A stretch of 64,000 nt of DNA from BRH-c32 sp041674625 (GTDB taxonomy: Bacteria; Bacteroidota; Ignavibacteria; Ignavibacteriales; Melioribacteraceae): contig JBAYVI010000001.1 of assembly GCA_041674625.1 (NCBI GenBank), positions 1 through 64,000 on the forward strand, read 5' to 3'. Positions 56,463-64,000 of this stretch are shown here, piece by piece; the stretch's first letter is position 1, and each line of letters begins with the position of its first letter. Both the position numbers and the translations under genes were made by a program. The notes beneath the pieces were generated by a model. The model was not told the origin of the DNA, made no database searches, and was given only the letters and a program-made list of their open reading frames with translations.

Positions 56463-57135
56463 AGAGAACATCCGTTTGGGAATTGGGCTTCCATTGGTAG
56501 ACGACAAGGTACACACTGCATTTTTAGATTCCTTTGTGATGATGAAGAAGCCAAATTTCGTATATATTAGGCCAACATTCCCATCAATGCAGATTGATGT
56601 AATTAGAAATCAATTGGTTAAGCAAGCATTAGAATCTGGTTGTACTCATTTGTTGATGCTAGATACGGATCAGGTATACCATGACCCAGATATGATTAGT
56701 AAAATGCTGGAACACGATAAAGATGTTGTATCAGCTATCGTACATAGGCGCTATCCTGGCTTTGATCCCATCACTCTAAGGGGTGAACCTGGGAAGTACT
56801 TAATGGTTCCAGATGAAGAAATTTTAGCAGCAAGAGAATTAGATAACCACCTAATTGAAATAGACGCGACAGGTGGAGGTTGTTTACTTTACAAGACTGA
56901 AGTATTTTTAAAAATCCCGCCAGCTTGGTTTGAATTTTCAAGAACTGAAGGCGGCGATGTCATAGGAGAGGATGTAAATTTTTGTTATAAATTGAAGCAA
57001 AATGGATATAAGATATATTGTGATACGTCTATTGATATTGGGCATTTAAGCAATTTAGAAATAAATTGGGCGACATATCGGCTTTACGGCCACTTAAAGA
57101 AACTACAAAAAGAAGATGAAAATAAGAAATTATAA
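56455..57135 (+). CDS. GT-A type glycosyltransferase-like protein
   Basis: The start is GTG at 56455 (AGGAGAGAATTTTG). The 226-residue paralogue of the 40783 and 48077 products has LLMLDTDQVYHDPDM and EIDATGGGCLLYKTEVF. It closes the sugar cassette. Two copies of AATAAGCA lie between it and the tail tube gene. Confidence 0.75.
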   Translation: MDKENIRLGIGLPLVDDKVHTAFLDSFVMMKKPNFVYIRPTFPSMQIDVIRNQLVKQALESGCTHLLMLDTDQVYHDPDMISKMLEHDKDVVSAIVHRRYPGFDPITLRGEPGKYLMVPDEEILAARELDNHLIEIDATGGGCLLYKTEVFLKIPPAWFEFSRTEGGDVIGEDVNFCYKLKQNGYKIYCDTSIDIGHLSNLEINWATYRLYGHLKKLQKEDENKKL

Positions 57136-57168
57136 ATAAGCAATTATAAATAAGCAGGAGGTATAAAT

Positions 57169-57585
57169 ATGGCACAAGCATATGCTGGACGTGAAACACA
57201 GGTAACATTGAATGGTGGCACAATTAGTCTTTTAGGGTCTTGGACTCTTAATGGGCAGGAAGTTGAGCTTTTGGAGCAAACTGCTTTCGGAGACACCTAT
57301 CGTCAGTTTTTGCCCGGTTTGAAGAGCGGAGGCACTATTTCTTTTAACGGTTTGTACGATGGCACCGATACTGCGGGCCAAACCGCCCTTCGGAATTATA
57401 ACGCTAACAATACTAGCGTGACTGACATTAAGTTATACGTGGATGATACCAGCTATTATACGCCGAGTACCACAAATCCATTATCATATTGCTGGGTGAC
57501 TGGCTTTGATGTTGGCTCTGAGGTCGGTGGCTTAGTCACTGCTACATTTTCACTCGCCGTGTCTGGCAAGATGGTACTCGTATAA
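57169..57585 (+). CDS. Major tail tube protein
   Basis: The 138-residue protein (GCAGGAGGTATAAAT) has the beta pattern of tail tube proteins (VTLNGGTISLLGSW, SGGTISFNGLYDGTD, VGGLVTATFSLAVSG). It comes just before the chaperones and tape measure, and its less AT-rich codons suggest high expression. It polymerises around the tape measure. Confidence 0.75.
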   Translation: MAQAYAGRETQVTLNGGTISLLGSWTLNGQEVELLEQTAFGDTYRQFLPGLKSGGTISFNGLYDGTDTAGQTALRNYNANNTSVTDIKLYVDDTSYYTPSTTNPLSYCWVTGFDVGSEVGGLVTATFSLAVSGKMVLV

Positions 57586-57599
57586 TAAATTAAATAATT

Positions 57600-57649
57600 G
57601 TGGGATAGGACGGCCATCCGATAAGCATAGACCTAGCTATGTTTCCCAC
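57600..57649 (+). ncRNA. Three-way-junction RNA element 4
   Basis: P1 GTGGGA/TCCCAC; P2 GGA-CGGCCA-TCC; joiner GATAAG; P3 CATAG...CTATG; then TT. Its first half is nearly identical to element 2. It lies 14 bases after the tail tube stop and before an HNH gene. Confidence 0.65.
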
Positions 57650-57684
57650 TCTTTACAATTTCTAGGTTTCTGCTAGGAGAAAAT

Positions 57685-58551
57685 ATGGAAGAATTAAGGT
57701 TTTGTGAATGCAATTGTGGTGAGAGAGTTAAAAATAATAGGTATCGATTTTTATCGGGTCATGCTAAGAATCTAGCTAACCAAGAACCTCCGTTGTGTGC
57801 TTGTAATTGTGGGCAGAGAGTTGAATTTGATCATTGGAAAAATCGGTGGAATAAATTTGTAAATAATCATTACGTCCCTACAGAACAAGCAGTAAAAAAT
57901 ATTTCAAAAGCGAAAATTAAAAGTAACGAAACCAAAAGAATGAATAGGATAAAGGAATTGGGCCATCCTCCTGATTGCGCCTGTGGTTGTGGTGGAAAAG
58001 TATCGATGAATAGGAATCATTCAAAGTGGAACGATTATTTAGTTGGTCATTTCCCAAAGGTTAGAAAAGTATCAGAAATTACTAAACAAAAGTTATCTGA
58101 TATTGGGAAAGAGTTGGTCGGAGAGAAAAATCCATTTTACGGGAAATGTCATTCAAAAGAAACTAAAGAAAAATTAAGTCTATTAGCTATTGCGATGGGA
58201 AAGACAGGAGAAAAAGCTAATAATTGGAAAGGTGGAATACACCCGATCTACCAGACAATAAGAAATTGTGAAAAATATCAATATTGGAGACTTAAAACAT
58301 TCACCAGAGACGGGTTCGCTTGCCAAGAATGTGGAGACACAAAATCCAGGTTTAATGCTCACCACATATATCAATTTAAGCAAATTTTAGATGATTATAA
58401 TATTACCACTCTTGAACAAGCCATAGCATGTGACGCTTTATGGGATATAGATAATGGAATCACACTTTGTAAGGAATGTCATAAAGAATTGCATAAAGCC
58501 ATGAATAAGGCACTACGTAGAAAACAAAAGTTGCTTAAGACTATCAATTAA
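57685..58551 (+). CDS. HNH endonuclease with NUMOD3-like motif
   Basis: The 288-residue protein has three CxCxCG repeats (CECNCGERV, CACNCGQRV, CACGCGGKV), a NUMOD3-type stretch (NPFYGKCHSKETKEKLS) and a C-terminal HNH (CQECGDTKSRFNAHHIYQF...NGITLCKECHKELH). It starts at an ATG at 57685 (AGGAGAAAAT). The 104 bases after it hold no gene. Confidence 0.85.
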   Translation: MEELRFCECNCGERVKNNRYRFLSGHAKNLANQEPPLCACNCGQRVEFDHWKNRWNKFVNNHYVPTEQAVKNISKAKIKSNETKRMNRIKELGHPPDCACGCGGKVSMNRNHSKWNDYLVGHFPKVRKVSEITKQKLSDIGKELVGEKNPFYGKCHSKETKEKLSLLAIAMGKTGEKANNWKGGIHPIYQTIRNCEKYQYWRLKTFTRDGFACQECGDTKSRFNAHHIYQFKQILDDYNITTLEQAIACDALWDIDNGITLCKECHKELHKAMNKALRRKQKLLKTIN

Positions 58552-58655
58552 AAATTTTACCAAGTATTTAAGTATTCAGTTAAGAAACTATCTAACCAAA
58601 TATCTAAACATCGTTAATAAGTACCTAAAGAGTAACCACAACTTAGGAGACCGCC

Positions 58656-58901
58656 TTGCATAATGTAAAAATTACATTAAAAAACGGTTCTAGTACTACT
58701 GGAATCGTAGAAGTAGATGGTAAAATTATGAAATGCAAGAGGGTAGAGTTCAAGGCTGATATTAATGATACTCCTACTGTAATACTAACCATAGTACCAA
58801 ACATTGTTGAAATCAAAGCAGATGCTTTTGTTTTAGAAGACACTACATCTATGGGAGATGAGTGGCGTAGTTTTAAAAAATATGATGGAGGTAATGAATA
58901 A
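58656..58901 (+). CDS. Small tail-region protein
   Basis: The start is TTG at 58656 (TTAGGAGACCGCC). The 81-residue protein has a beta-rich part (VKITLKNGSSTTGIVEVDGKIM) and an acidic end. It lies before the tail chaperones. Confidence 0.6.
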   Translation: MHNVKITLKNGSSTTGIVEVDGKIMKCKRVEFKADINDTPTVILTIVPNIVEIKADAFVLEDTTSMGDEWRSFKKYDGGNE

Positions 58902-59312
58902 ATGACATGGGATCTCGAAAATATTAATCCAAGCGTCAGGCACAACTTCAACGACGATGAGTACGTAGATTTTAGATTGGTTAGTGATGAGAAGATGCAG
59001 GAAATCCGCAAAGAAGTTGGCCTGAAAACAAAGCAGCGTTATATTCCTAATCCGAATACCAAACGCATGGATGTAGTACAGGATATGGACTTCAACGATG
59101 ATCTAATGACTAAGTTCAATGATGCCATTATTTGTTACCAGATTGATAATTGGAATCTTAAACAACCTACTGGATTAGAAATTCCATGTACCGATGAGAA
59201 CAAGAAGAAGTTGTACTATGGCTCTCCGGTTTTCTCTAAATGGGCGAATAATTGTTTAGCTAAGATGCAGTCAAAGGTTGATGAAATTGAGGAAGTAGAA
59301 GTAAAAAACTAA
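58902..59312 (+). CDS. Tail assembly chaperone (G-like)
   Basis: The 136-residue acidic protein sits two genes upstream of the tape measure, the place of lambda gpG. Its last sense codons form a canonical slippery heptamer just before the TAA. Most ribosomes make this short form. Confidence 0.7.
   Translation: MTWDLENINPSVRHNFNDDEYVDFRLVSDEKMQEIRKEVGLKTKQRYIPNPNTKRMDVVQDMDFNDDLMTKFNDAIICYQIDNWNLKQPTGLEIPCTDENKKKLYYGSPVFSKWANNCLAKMQSKVDEIEEVEVKN
59303..59309 (+). promoter_or_regulatory. Programmed -1 frameshift site
   Basis: A AAA AAC read as AAA-AAC in frame and followed by TAA. Slipping back one base continues CTA-ATC-AGC-TAC-ATG into the next gene's frame with no stop, giving a G-GT fusion. 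Confidence 0.85.
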
Positions 59313-59320
59313 TCAGCTAC

Positions 59321-59656
59321 ATGGAGAGGATTGAGAAAAAGCCTAGATGTAGTACTTGCAGGAAATTGAAACAGCATCGGAACTCTCCTCCACCGTGTAG
59401 CGAATGTGTGCCAGAATTATATGAAAGTAACCGAGACGCAGCTAAGATTTGGAATCTAGTGCAAGATCAACGGATTTGGGTTGGTGGCGGGATGGGGGAA
59501 CCAATTTCTGTAGCTCTTGAGCAAGCAGCGTTGTGGAAACTTTTAGATGAATTCAAAGTACAAGATAGAATAAAAACGTTTATTAAAGTCCTGAAAGTGT
59601 TTGAACATTTTCATGGAATAGAGATGAGGCAAAGAGCTATGAGGAATTCTAAGTAG
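59321..59656 (+). CDS. Tail assembly chaperone extension (T-like)
   Basis: The frame is reached by the -1 slip at 59303; residues LISY join directly to its MERIEKK. It has CSTC...CSEC (about 9-29), a likely zinc site, then helices. It could also start at the ATG at 59321 but the ribosome site there is weak. The fusion should bind the tape measure during assembly. Confidence 0.75.
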   Translation: MERIEKKPRCSTCRKLKQHRNSPPPCSECVPELYESNRDAAKIWNLVQDQRIWVGGGMGEPISVALEQAALWKLLDEFKVQDRIKTFIKVLKVFEHFHGIEMRQRAMRNSK

Positions 59657-59678
59657 TGATTAAGTTTGGTGAGTTTCC

Positions 59679-62600
59679 ATGATTAAATTAGGTGAGATTT
59701 TTGTCTCTCTAAAGCTGGACTATTCTCAGTATGCTTCTGATTTAAAAAAACAGGAGCAAGCGGCGCTGACTTCCGCCCAGAGGATTGAGAAAGCGAATGT
59801 TTCCTCTAATCAAAAAATTGTTCAATCGCAAGTTGATTCCGGCTCTAAACAACTATCGGCATACGATAAATTCATCGCAGATAAAGATAGATTAACTCAA
59901 AGGTCTGCTGCTGCTATGATAGCGACTCAAGACAAAGCTGCCGCTGCAATAATGAGCAATAATGTAAGGCAAGATGCATTGTTGCGAAAGGTGTCAGACG
60001 ATTATACTTCTTATGATGCCAAAGCTCAATATACCAGGACGCAGTTGGCACAAAAAGCTGCTGCTGCACAGCTACAAATAGATGAAAAACTAAATGCTTC
60101 TATTCTGGCTTCAAAAAAAGCATTAAATCAACAGAGATTAAAAGAAGAATCTGCCGCAGCAAAGGGAGACGAAACCAGCTTTTTTGCGAAAAACGTTGAG
60201 GCGTTAACAAAACGTATTCTAGTGACATCTGCCGCATTGACTATTTTTTATGGCTCTATGAGGGCTATTCGTGCTGAGTTTATGGCTGGATTGGCAGCAG
60301 TAGAAGACTATGAATTAAAAGTCGCATCAATGTCTGCTTTCTTGACTACCTTTAGTAAAAATCTCACAAAGACAAATGCATCTGAAGTCTATCGACAATC
60401 TAATGCCGAAGCGCAAAAACTTGTCCAAACTATGGAAATATTGGACGCTAGGACTATTGCATCTGGTAAAGATTTAACCACAATGGCCGAGCAGTTTATT
60501 AAGGGCGGAATCAAGATTGATACCCAAAATAAAGCCGCCATGGACGGATTTGTAAATATTGCTAACGCCTTAAAATTATTAACAAAGGGGCAGAACCAAG
60601 AAATCCAAATGCGCCAAGAAATCAGGGCGCTGTCTCAAGGGCAAGTAAGAGACCAAAATATTCTTGTTCAGACATTGAAAGGGATTGATCCGCAAATTAA
60701 AGAACATATAAAACTGTGGAAACAACAAGGAACCGTTCTGGAAAATGTTGGCATTCTATTGAAGGGTTTCGGCCCTGCTGCAAAAGACTTAGGCAATACT
60801 TGGGCCGTTGTTGGTAGTACGATGGAAACGATCCACAATAGAGTTTTAAGGGATGCTTTTAGACCGACCTACGAATCTCTAATCGAATCCGCCAAGGCAT
60901 GGAATGCTATGTTGATGAATGTAGACGGGACATTGACGAACTTTGCGAAAACACTAAGTTTTGTTATCGGGTTTATTTCAAAGTTCGTGGAGAATTTTGT
61001 CACAATGGTTGCTATAATTACCCCAATAGCTGCAATAGTTGGTCTTATTGCAGCGGCATTCGGAGTGTTGAACTTTGCGATAAGTGCCTTGACTATAACT
61101 ATGTTGGCGAATCCGTTGACTGCTGGTTTGGTTGTGGTGACAATGGCATTAACCGCTAAAACCGTATATGATTTGGCAAAATCACAAGATTCCCTTAATG
61201 ATAAAACAAAAGAGCTTACGAATTCAACTTATGGATTAAACCAAGAAATAAATAAAACTGGATCGTCTAGTAAAAATAATGGACTGCTTGCCTTCTTGGA
61301 TGAAGCGACAAAGAAGGCAAGCACATTATACACTGAACTAAATAAATTGAAAGGCATAGACGTTAGAGGAATTGGAGGTATGGATAAACCACAAGTACCT
61401 CTCATAAGTAGAGACGTAAGTTTGACTTCTGGCACACAAACTGCTCAATTGGCAACAGCTAGGGGCGAAGTGGATAAAGAAGAATTAGACAATGGTATAG
61501 AATCACTCAAAAAATTAAAGTTGCAATTATCAGACCAAAATGCGCTATATGAGAAAAATAATGAATCCTCAATGAAATATAGGTTGTCGCTTGGGGATTT
61601 AGCAAAAACAATTAGGGATTTAGAATCTACGGGGCAAAAAACTACGGCTGATGCATGGAAACGTTCTCTTTTAATGGAGGCAAGGACTAAAGATGAATTA
61701 GAAGCAAGAACTAAAGCCAATAAAGACGCAGTTTCTGCCCAAGAAAAAGCAGACCGAGATAGAATACAATCATTAGAAAGGTATGAAGATTTAAAAAGAA
61801 GTCTTTACAAAGAAGAAAAAGATAGATTAGAAAAATCTTCCAAAACAGCAGACGATTATTTCGGTAAGCTTCAGAATAAATTAGAATCGCTAGAAGCATC
61901 ACCAGGAGAGACCGAACAATTATTAAATTGGGAAGATAAATTTACGGAAGCAATGTTTGCTGCTGGTAATTCTGTTTCAATAACTTCGGAAGAGCTTGAT
62001 AAATTATATGAAAAAATGGCAAAATTTGATGAAACGATGGGCAAAACAAAAGCAAAGTTAGGCCAAAAAGAAGTAAAAGATTCAAATATCAGAACAGATA
62101 AATTAATGGAGCAAATCTTTCCTAATCAAAAGAGAGAATTAAAGGGAGAGACATTAAAAGATAAATTAGATAAAGAAAAAGCGTTATGGAACACATATAC
62201 TGAAGAGCAAAAGAAACTCTCTGAAATGACGGAAGAAGATTGGACAAAAGCATATGATGGTATAGCTGCTCAACAAGATACTTTTTTTAATGGAGCAAGA
62301 GATGGATTCGATAAATATGCAACAAACACAACTTCTGCTTTTAAAACTGCGTCAGATTCTGTTCAACGAGCCTTTAAGGGTATGGAAGACGCATTAGTCG
62401 AATTTGTAAAAACTGGTAAAATTAGCTTTACCGATATGGTTGATAGTATGGTGAATGATCTAATTAGATATCAAGTTCAACAAAGCATTACTACCCCATT
62501 AGCAGAAGGTTCTAGTTCGTTGTTAGGATTGGCAGGAGCCGCGATAGCTAGTTATTTCGGGGGGGGCGGAGGTGGCACGCCAGAAGCATTTTCCCAAGTA

Positions 62601-63050
62601 AGTTCCTATGATTCGATGGTCGGCACTTCACAACCATTTTCTATGGGATCAGCAAATGGCAATATCTTCAACCAAAGTGGATTCCAAAAATTCGCTAATG
62701 GAGGAGCATTTACTAATTCAGTGGTCTCTAAGCCTACCATTTTCCCATTCGCCAATGGAGTAGGCTTAATGGGCGAAGCTGGTCCAGAAGCGATTATGCC
62801 ACTAAAGAGAACCTCCAGTGGGGCGTTAGGTGTAGTCTCTGAAGGTGGTGGAGCTGTTACAAATGTAATTATAAATAATAATACCTCTGCAACAGCAACC
62901 ACTTCTGAAACACAGAATTCTTCCGGGGGAAAAGATATAACAGTAATGATTGATGAAGTAGTTGGCAACTTGATAATGTCTGGAAGGGGTAAGACTAATA
63001 AAGCTATGCGCTCTACATTTGGCGCTAATCCGATATTGGCTGGGAGATAA
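59679..63050 (+). CDS. Tail tape measure protein
   Basis: The 1123-residue protein has an N-terminal coiled coil, hydrophobic helices (about 175-200 and 425-500, e.g. IAAIVGLIAAAFGVLN), long charged coiled coils (600-900) and the typical C-terminus with GGGG, FANGG repeats and MGEAGPEAIMPLKR. It sets tail length; the usual 1.5 angstrom per residue gives about 170 nm. Confidence 0.92.
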   Translation: MIKLGEIFVSLKLDYSQYASDLKKQEQAALTSAQRIEKANVSSNQKIVQSQVDSGSKQLSAYDKFIADKDRLTQRSAAAMIATQDKAAAAIMSNNVRQDALLRKVSDDYTSYDAKAQYTRTQLAQKAAAAQLQIDEKLNASILASKKALNQQRLKEESAAAKGDETSFFAKNVEALTKRILVTSAALTIFYGSMRAIRAEFMAGLAAVEDYELKVASMSAFLTTFSKNLTKTNASEVYRQSNAEAQKLVQTMEILDARTIASGKDLTTMAEQFIKGGIKIDTQNKAAMDGFVNIANALKLLTKGQNQEIQMRQEIRALSQGQVRDQNILVQTLKGIDPQIKEHIKLWKQQGTVLENVGILLKGFGPAAKDLGNTWAVVGSTMETIHNRVLRDAFRPTYESLIESAKAWNAMLMNVDGTLTNFAKTLSFVIGFISKFVENFVTMVAIITPIAAIVGLIAAAFGVLNFAISALTITMLANPLTAGLVVVTMALTAKTVYDLAKSQDSLNDKTKELTNSTYGLNQEINKTGSSSKNNGLLAFLDEATKKASTLYTELNKLKGIDVRGIGGMDKPQVPLISRDVSLTSGTQTAQLATARGEVDKEELDNGIESLKKLKLQLSDQNALYEKNNESSMKYRLSLGDLAKTIRDLESTGQKTTADAWKRSLLMEARTKDELEARTKANKDAVSAQEKADRDRIQSLERYEDLKRSLYKEEKDRLEKSSKTADDYFGKLQNKLESLEASPGETEQLLNWEDKFTEAMFAAGNSVSITSEELDKLYEKMAKFDETMGKTKAKLGQKEVKDSNIRTDKLMEQIFPNQKRELKGETLKDKLDKEKALWNTYTEEQKKLSEMTEEDWTKAYDGIAAQQDTFFNGARDGFDKYATNTTSAFKTASDSVQRAFKGMEDALVEFVKTGKISFTDMVDSMVNDLIRYQVQQSITTPLAEGSSSLLGLAGAAIASYFGGGGGGTPEAFSQVSSYDSMVGTSQPFSMGSANGNIFNQSGFQKFANGGAFTNSVVSKPTIFPFANGVGLMGEAGPEAIMPLKRTSSGALGVVSEGGGAVTNVIINNNTSATATTSETQNSSGGKDITVMIDEVVGNLIMSGRGKTNKAMRSTFGANPILAGR

Positions 63051-63053
63051 AAT

Positions 63054-63401
63054 ATGGCTACTTGGCCTGCAACATTACCACAATTACCTTTAGAAGCAGG
63101 GTATTCTGAGAGCACAATAGATACGTCCATTAGAACATCTATGGACGTTGGCCCAGCTAAAGTTAGGCGTAGGATTTCTGCCGGGACTAGAGATCACCAA
63201 ATGCAATTTATCATGACATCTGCCCAATTGTCAGATTTTAAAACATTCTACGAAACTACCTTATTATCTGGCTCATTATCTTATACTTGGGATCATCCAA
63301 GATCAGGGACAAATTATTCATGGAGGATAAAAAAAGCGCCTCAATGGTCTAAACAAGGAGCGTATTATATTGTTCCTCTTGAATTAGAGCAGATACCATG
63401 A
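63054..63401 (+). CDS. Minor tail protein (M-like)
   Basis: The 115-residue protein follows the tape measure directly. WPATLPQLPLEAGYSE at its start and a WRI-KAPQW-KQ end match small tail tip proteins of this position in Gram-negative siphophages. Confidence 0.7.
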   Translation: MATWPATLPQLPLEAGYSESTIDTSIRTSMDVGPAKVRRRISAGTRDHQMQFIMTSAQLSDFKTFYETTLLSGSLSYTWDHPRSGTNYSWRIKKAPQWSKQGAYYIVPLELEQIP

Positions 63402-63904
63402 GTCGTTCTACATCTGCTACGTTTAGGGACGCTGTATATCGCCCAGAGACTGGTGAGGTTTATGTTTTATTATTAACTGTTAATCACGATGATTTAACAA
63501 CGCCGATTAGAGTTTCTACTGATAATAATGATACATTTACTGTAGATAGCACAACGGTAAGGGGTACTATATCAAATGGAAATAATTTTATTTATCTTCC
63601 AATGGAGATAACATTGCCTGATGATAGTGATGAGTCTATATCACAGGCAAAAATATCTATAGATAATATAGATAGAGATATTTTAAGAAGTATAAGGTCA
63701 CTTGAATCTCCTCCTACTGTTTCAATTCAGGTTGTGTTGGCATCTTCTCCAAATACATACGAAGCTCAATTCAATAACTTTGTTTTGAGAGACGTAACTG
63801 CTGATTCTTTAGTAATAAGCGGAACCCTATCATTGAGTAATTTTCTTAATGAGCCTTTTCCAGGTGGGACAATACTTCCATCAAACTTTCCTGGTATTTT
63901 CTAA
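63398..63904 (+). CDS. DUF1833-family minor tail protein
   Basis: The 168-residue protein overlaps its neighbour (ATGA). RPETGEVYVLLLTVNHDDLTTPIRVSTDN and ISIDNIDRDI match DUF1833, found next to NlpC/P60 genes in tail tip loci. It probably forms part of the tip hub. Confidence 0.75.
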   Translation: MSRSTSATFRDAVYRPETGEVYVLLLTVNHDDLTTPIRVSTDNNDTFTVDSTTVRGTISNGNNFIYLPMEITLPDDSDESISQAKISIDNIDRDILRSIRSLESPPTVSIQVVLASSPNTYEAQFNNFVLRDVTADSLVISGTLSLSNFLNEPFPGGTILPSNFPGIF

Positions 63905-64000
63905 TGATTGAAATAGATGTTAGCGAATATTGTGATGTGCCATTTTTAGAGAAAGGTCGGTCTATAGAAGGTTGGGATTGTTGGGGGCCTGCATATATCA
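63904..64000 (+). CDS. NlpC/P60 tail protein, partial
   Basis: The frame starts at an ATG at 63904 (TAATG overlap) and leaves the window. GWDCWGPAY near residue 27 is the catalytic Cys motif of NlpC/P60 peptidases, which cut the cell wall during DNA entry. Confidence 0.7.
   Translation, partial: MIEIDVSEYCDVPFLEKGRSIEGWDCWGPAYI

Noticed and set aside
29892..58551. Group I introns hosting the HNH genes
   Set aside because: The flanking structural genes are complete and not split, and the RNA elements are about 55 bases, far too small for a group I core.
1..64000. CRISPR arrays, integrase or attachment sites
   Set aside because: No regular spaced repeats and no recombinase motifs were seen; the direct repeats found are too few or too close.

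Overview
This window looks like the larger part of an AT-rich genome of a long-tailed dsDNA phage (siphovirus type). The evidence is the ordered head-to-tail set on the + strand (small and large terminase, HK97-type portal, prohead protease, HK97-fold capsid, connector, head closure, tail completion, tail tube, frameshifted tail chaperones, a 1123-residue tape measure, tip proteins), dense overlapping genes with strong Shine-Dalgarno sites, and no ribosomal or housekeeping genes. A Gram-negative host is likely: one gene encodes a lipoprotein with a lipobox, another a small exported protein, and the promoters match proteobacterial sigma-70 and sigma-28 consensus. I see no integrase, DNA polymerase or lysis gene; these may lie outside the window or be absent. 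Both window edges cut genes.

Layout. 1-23.6 kb is mostly minus strand: many short early-type genes, several of them zinc ribbons, in runs behind sigma-70 promoters (TTGACA-N17-TAYTAT). They include a P-loop ATPase, a metallophosphatase, a Ycf46-like AAA+ ATPase, a DUF932 protein, a NADAR protein, a SLOG/DUF2493 protein without a normal start codon, a zinc deaminase and a C5 cytosine methyltransferase. An interrupted tRNA-Leu-like gene lies near the left end. Three large gene-poor stretches (9.7-10.3, 12.4-12.8 and 17.3-18.2 kb) hold repeats or structured sequence. 23.6-24.0 kb is the divergent control region. 24.0-64 kb is the + strand late operon.

Two features stand out. First, nine sites match the flagellar sigma-28 (FliA) promoter, TAAAGTTT-N11/12-GCCGATAA. 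They lie ahead of the late operon, the terminase genes, the capsid gene, a glycosyltransferase cassette and three small HTH genes, one lies ahead of a stretch without genes, and two are embedded in coding sequence. Second, four short three-way-junction RNA elements of one design each sit between a structural gene (portal, capsid, 39.7 kb head protein, tail tube) and a homing-endonuclease gene.

The late operon also carries an unusual cargo. The prohead protease is fused to an AAA+ ATPase. Three tRNAs sit among the head genes. A 9-kb block of sugar-nucleotide and glycosyltransferase genes (48.1-57.1 kb) is inserted between the tail completion and tail tube genes. It holds the three enzymes of a UDP-L-QuiNAc/UDP-L-FucNAc-type pathway, a pyruvyltransferase, an FrhB-like protein, a methyltransferase and five transferases. 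A GC-richer SGNH hydrolase gene (41.7-43.3 kb) looks recently acquired. Together these suggest that the phage decorates its own particle or alters host surface glycans, which is an inference.
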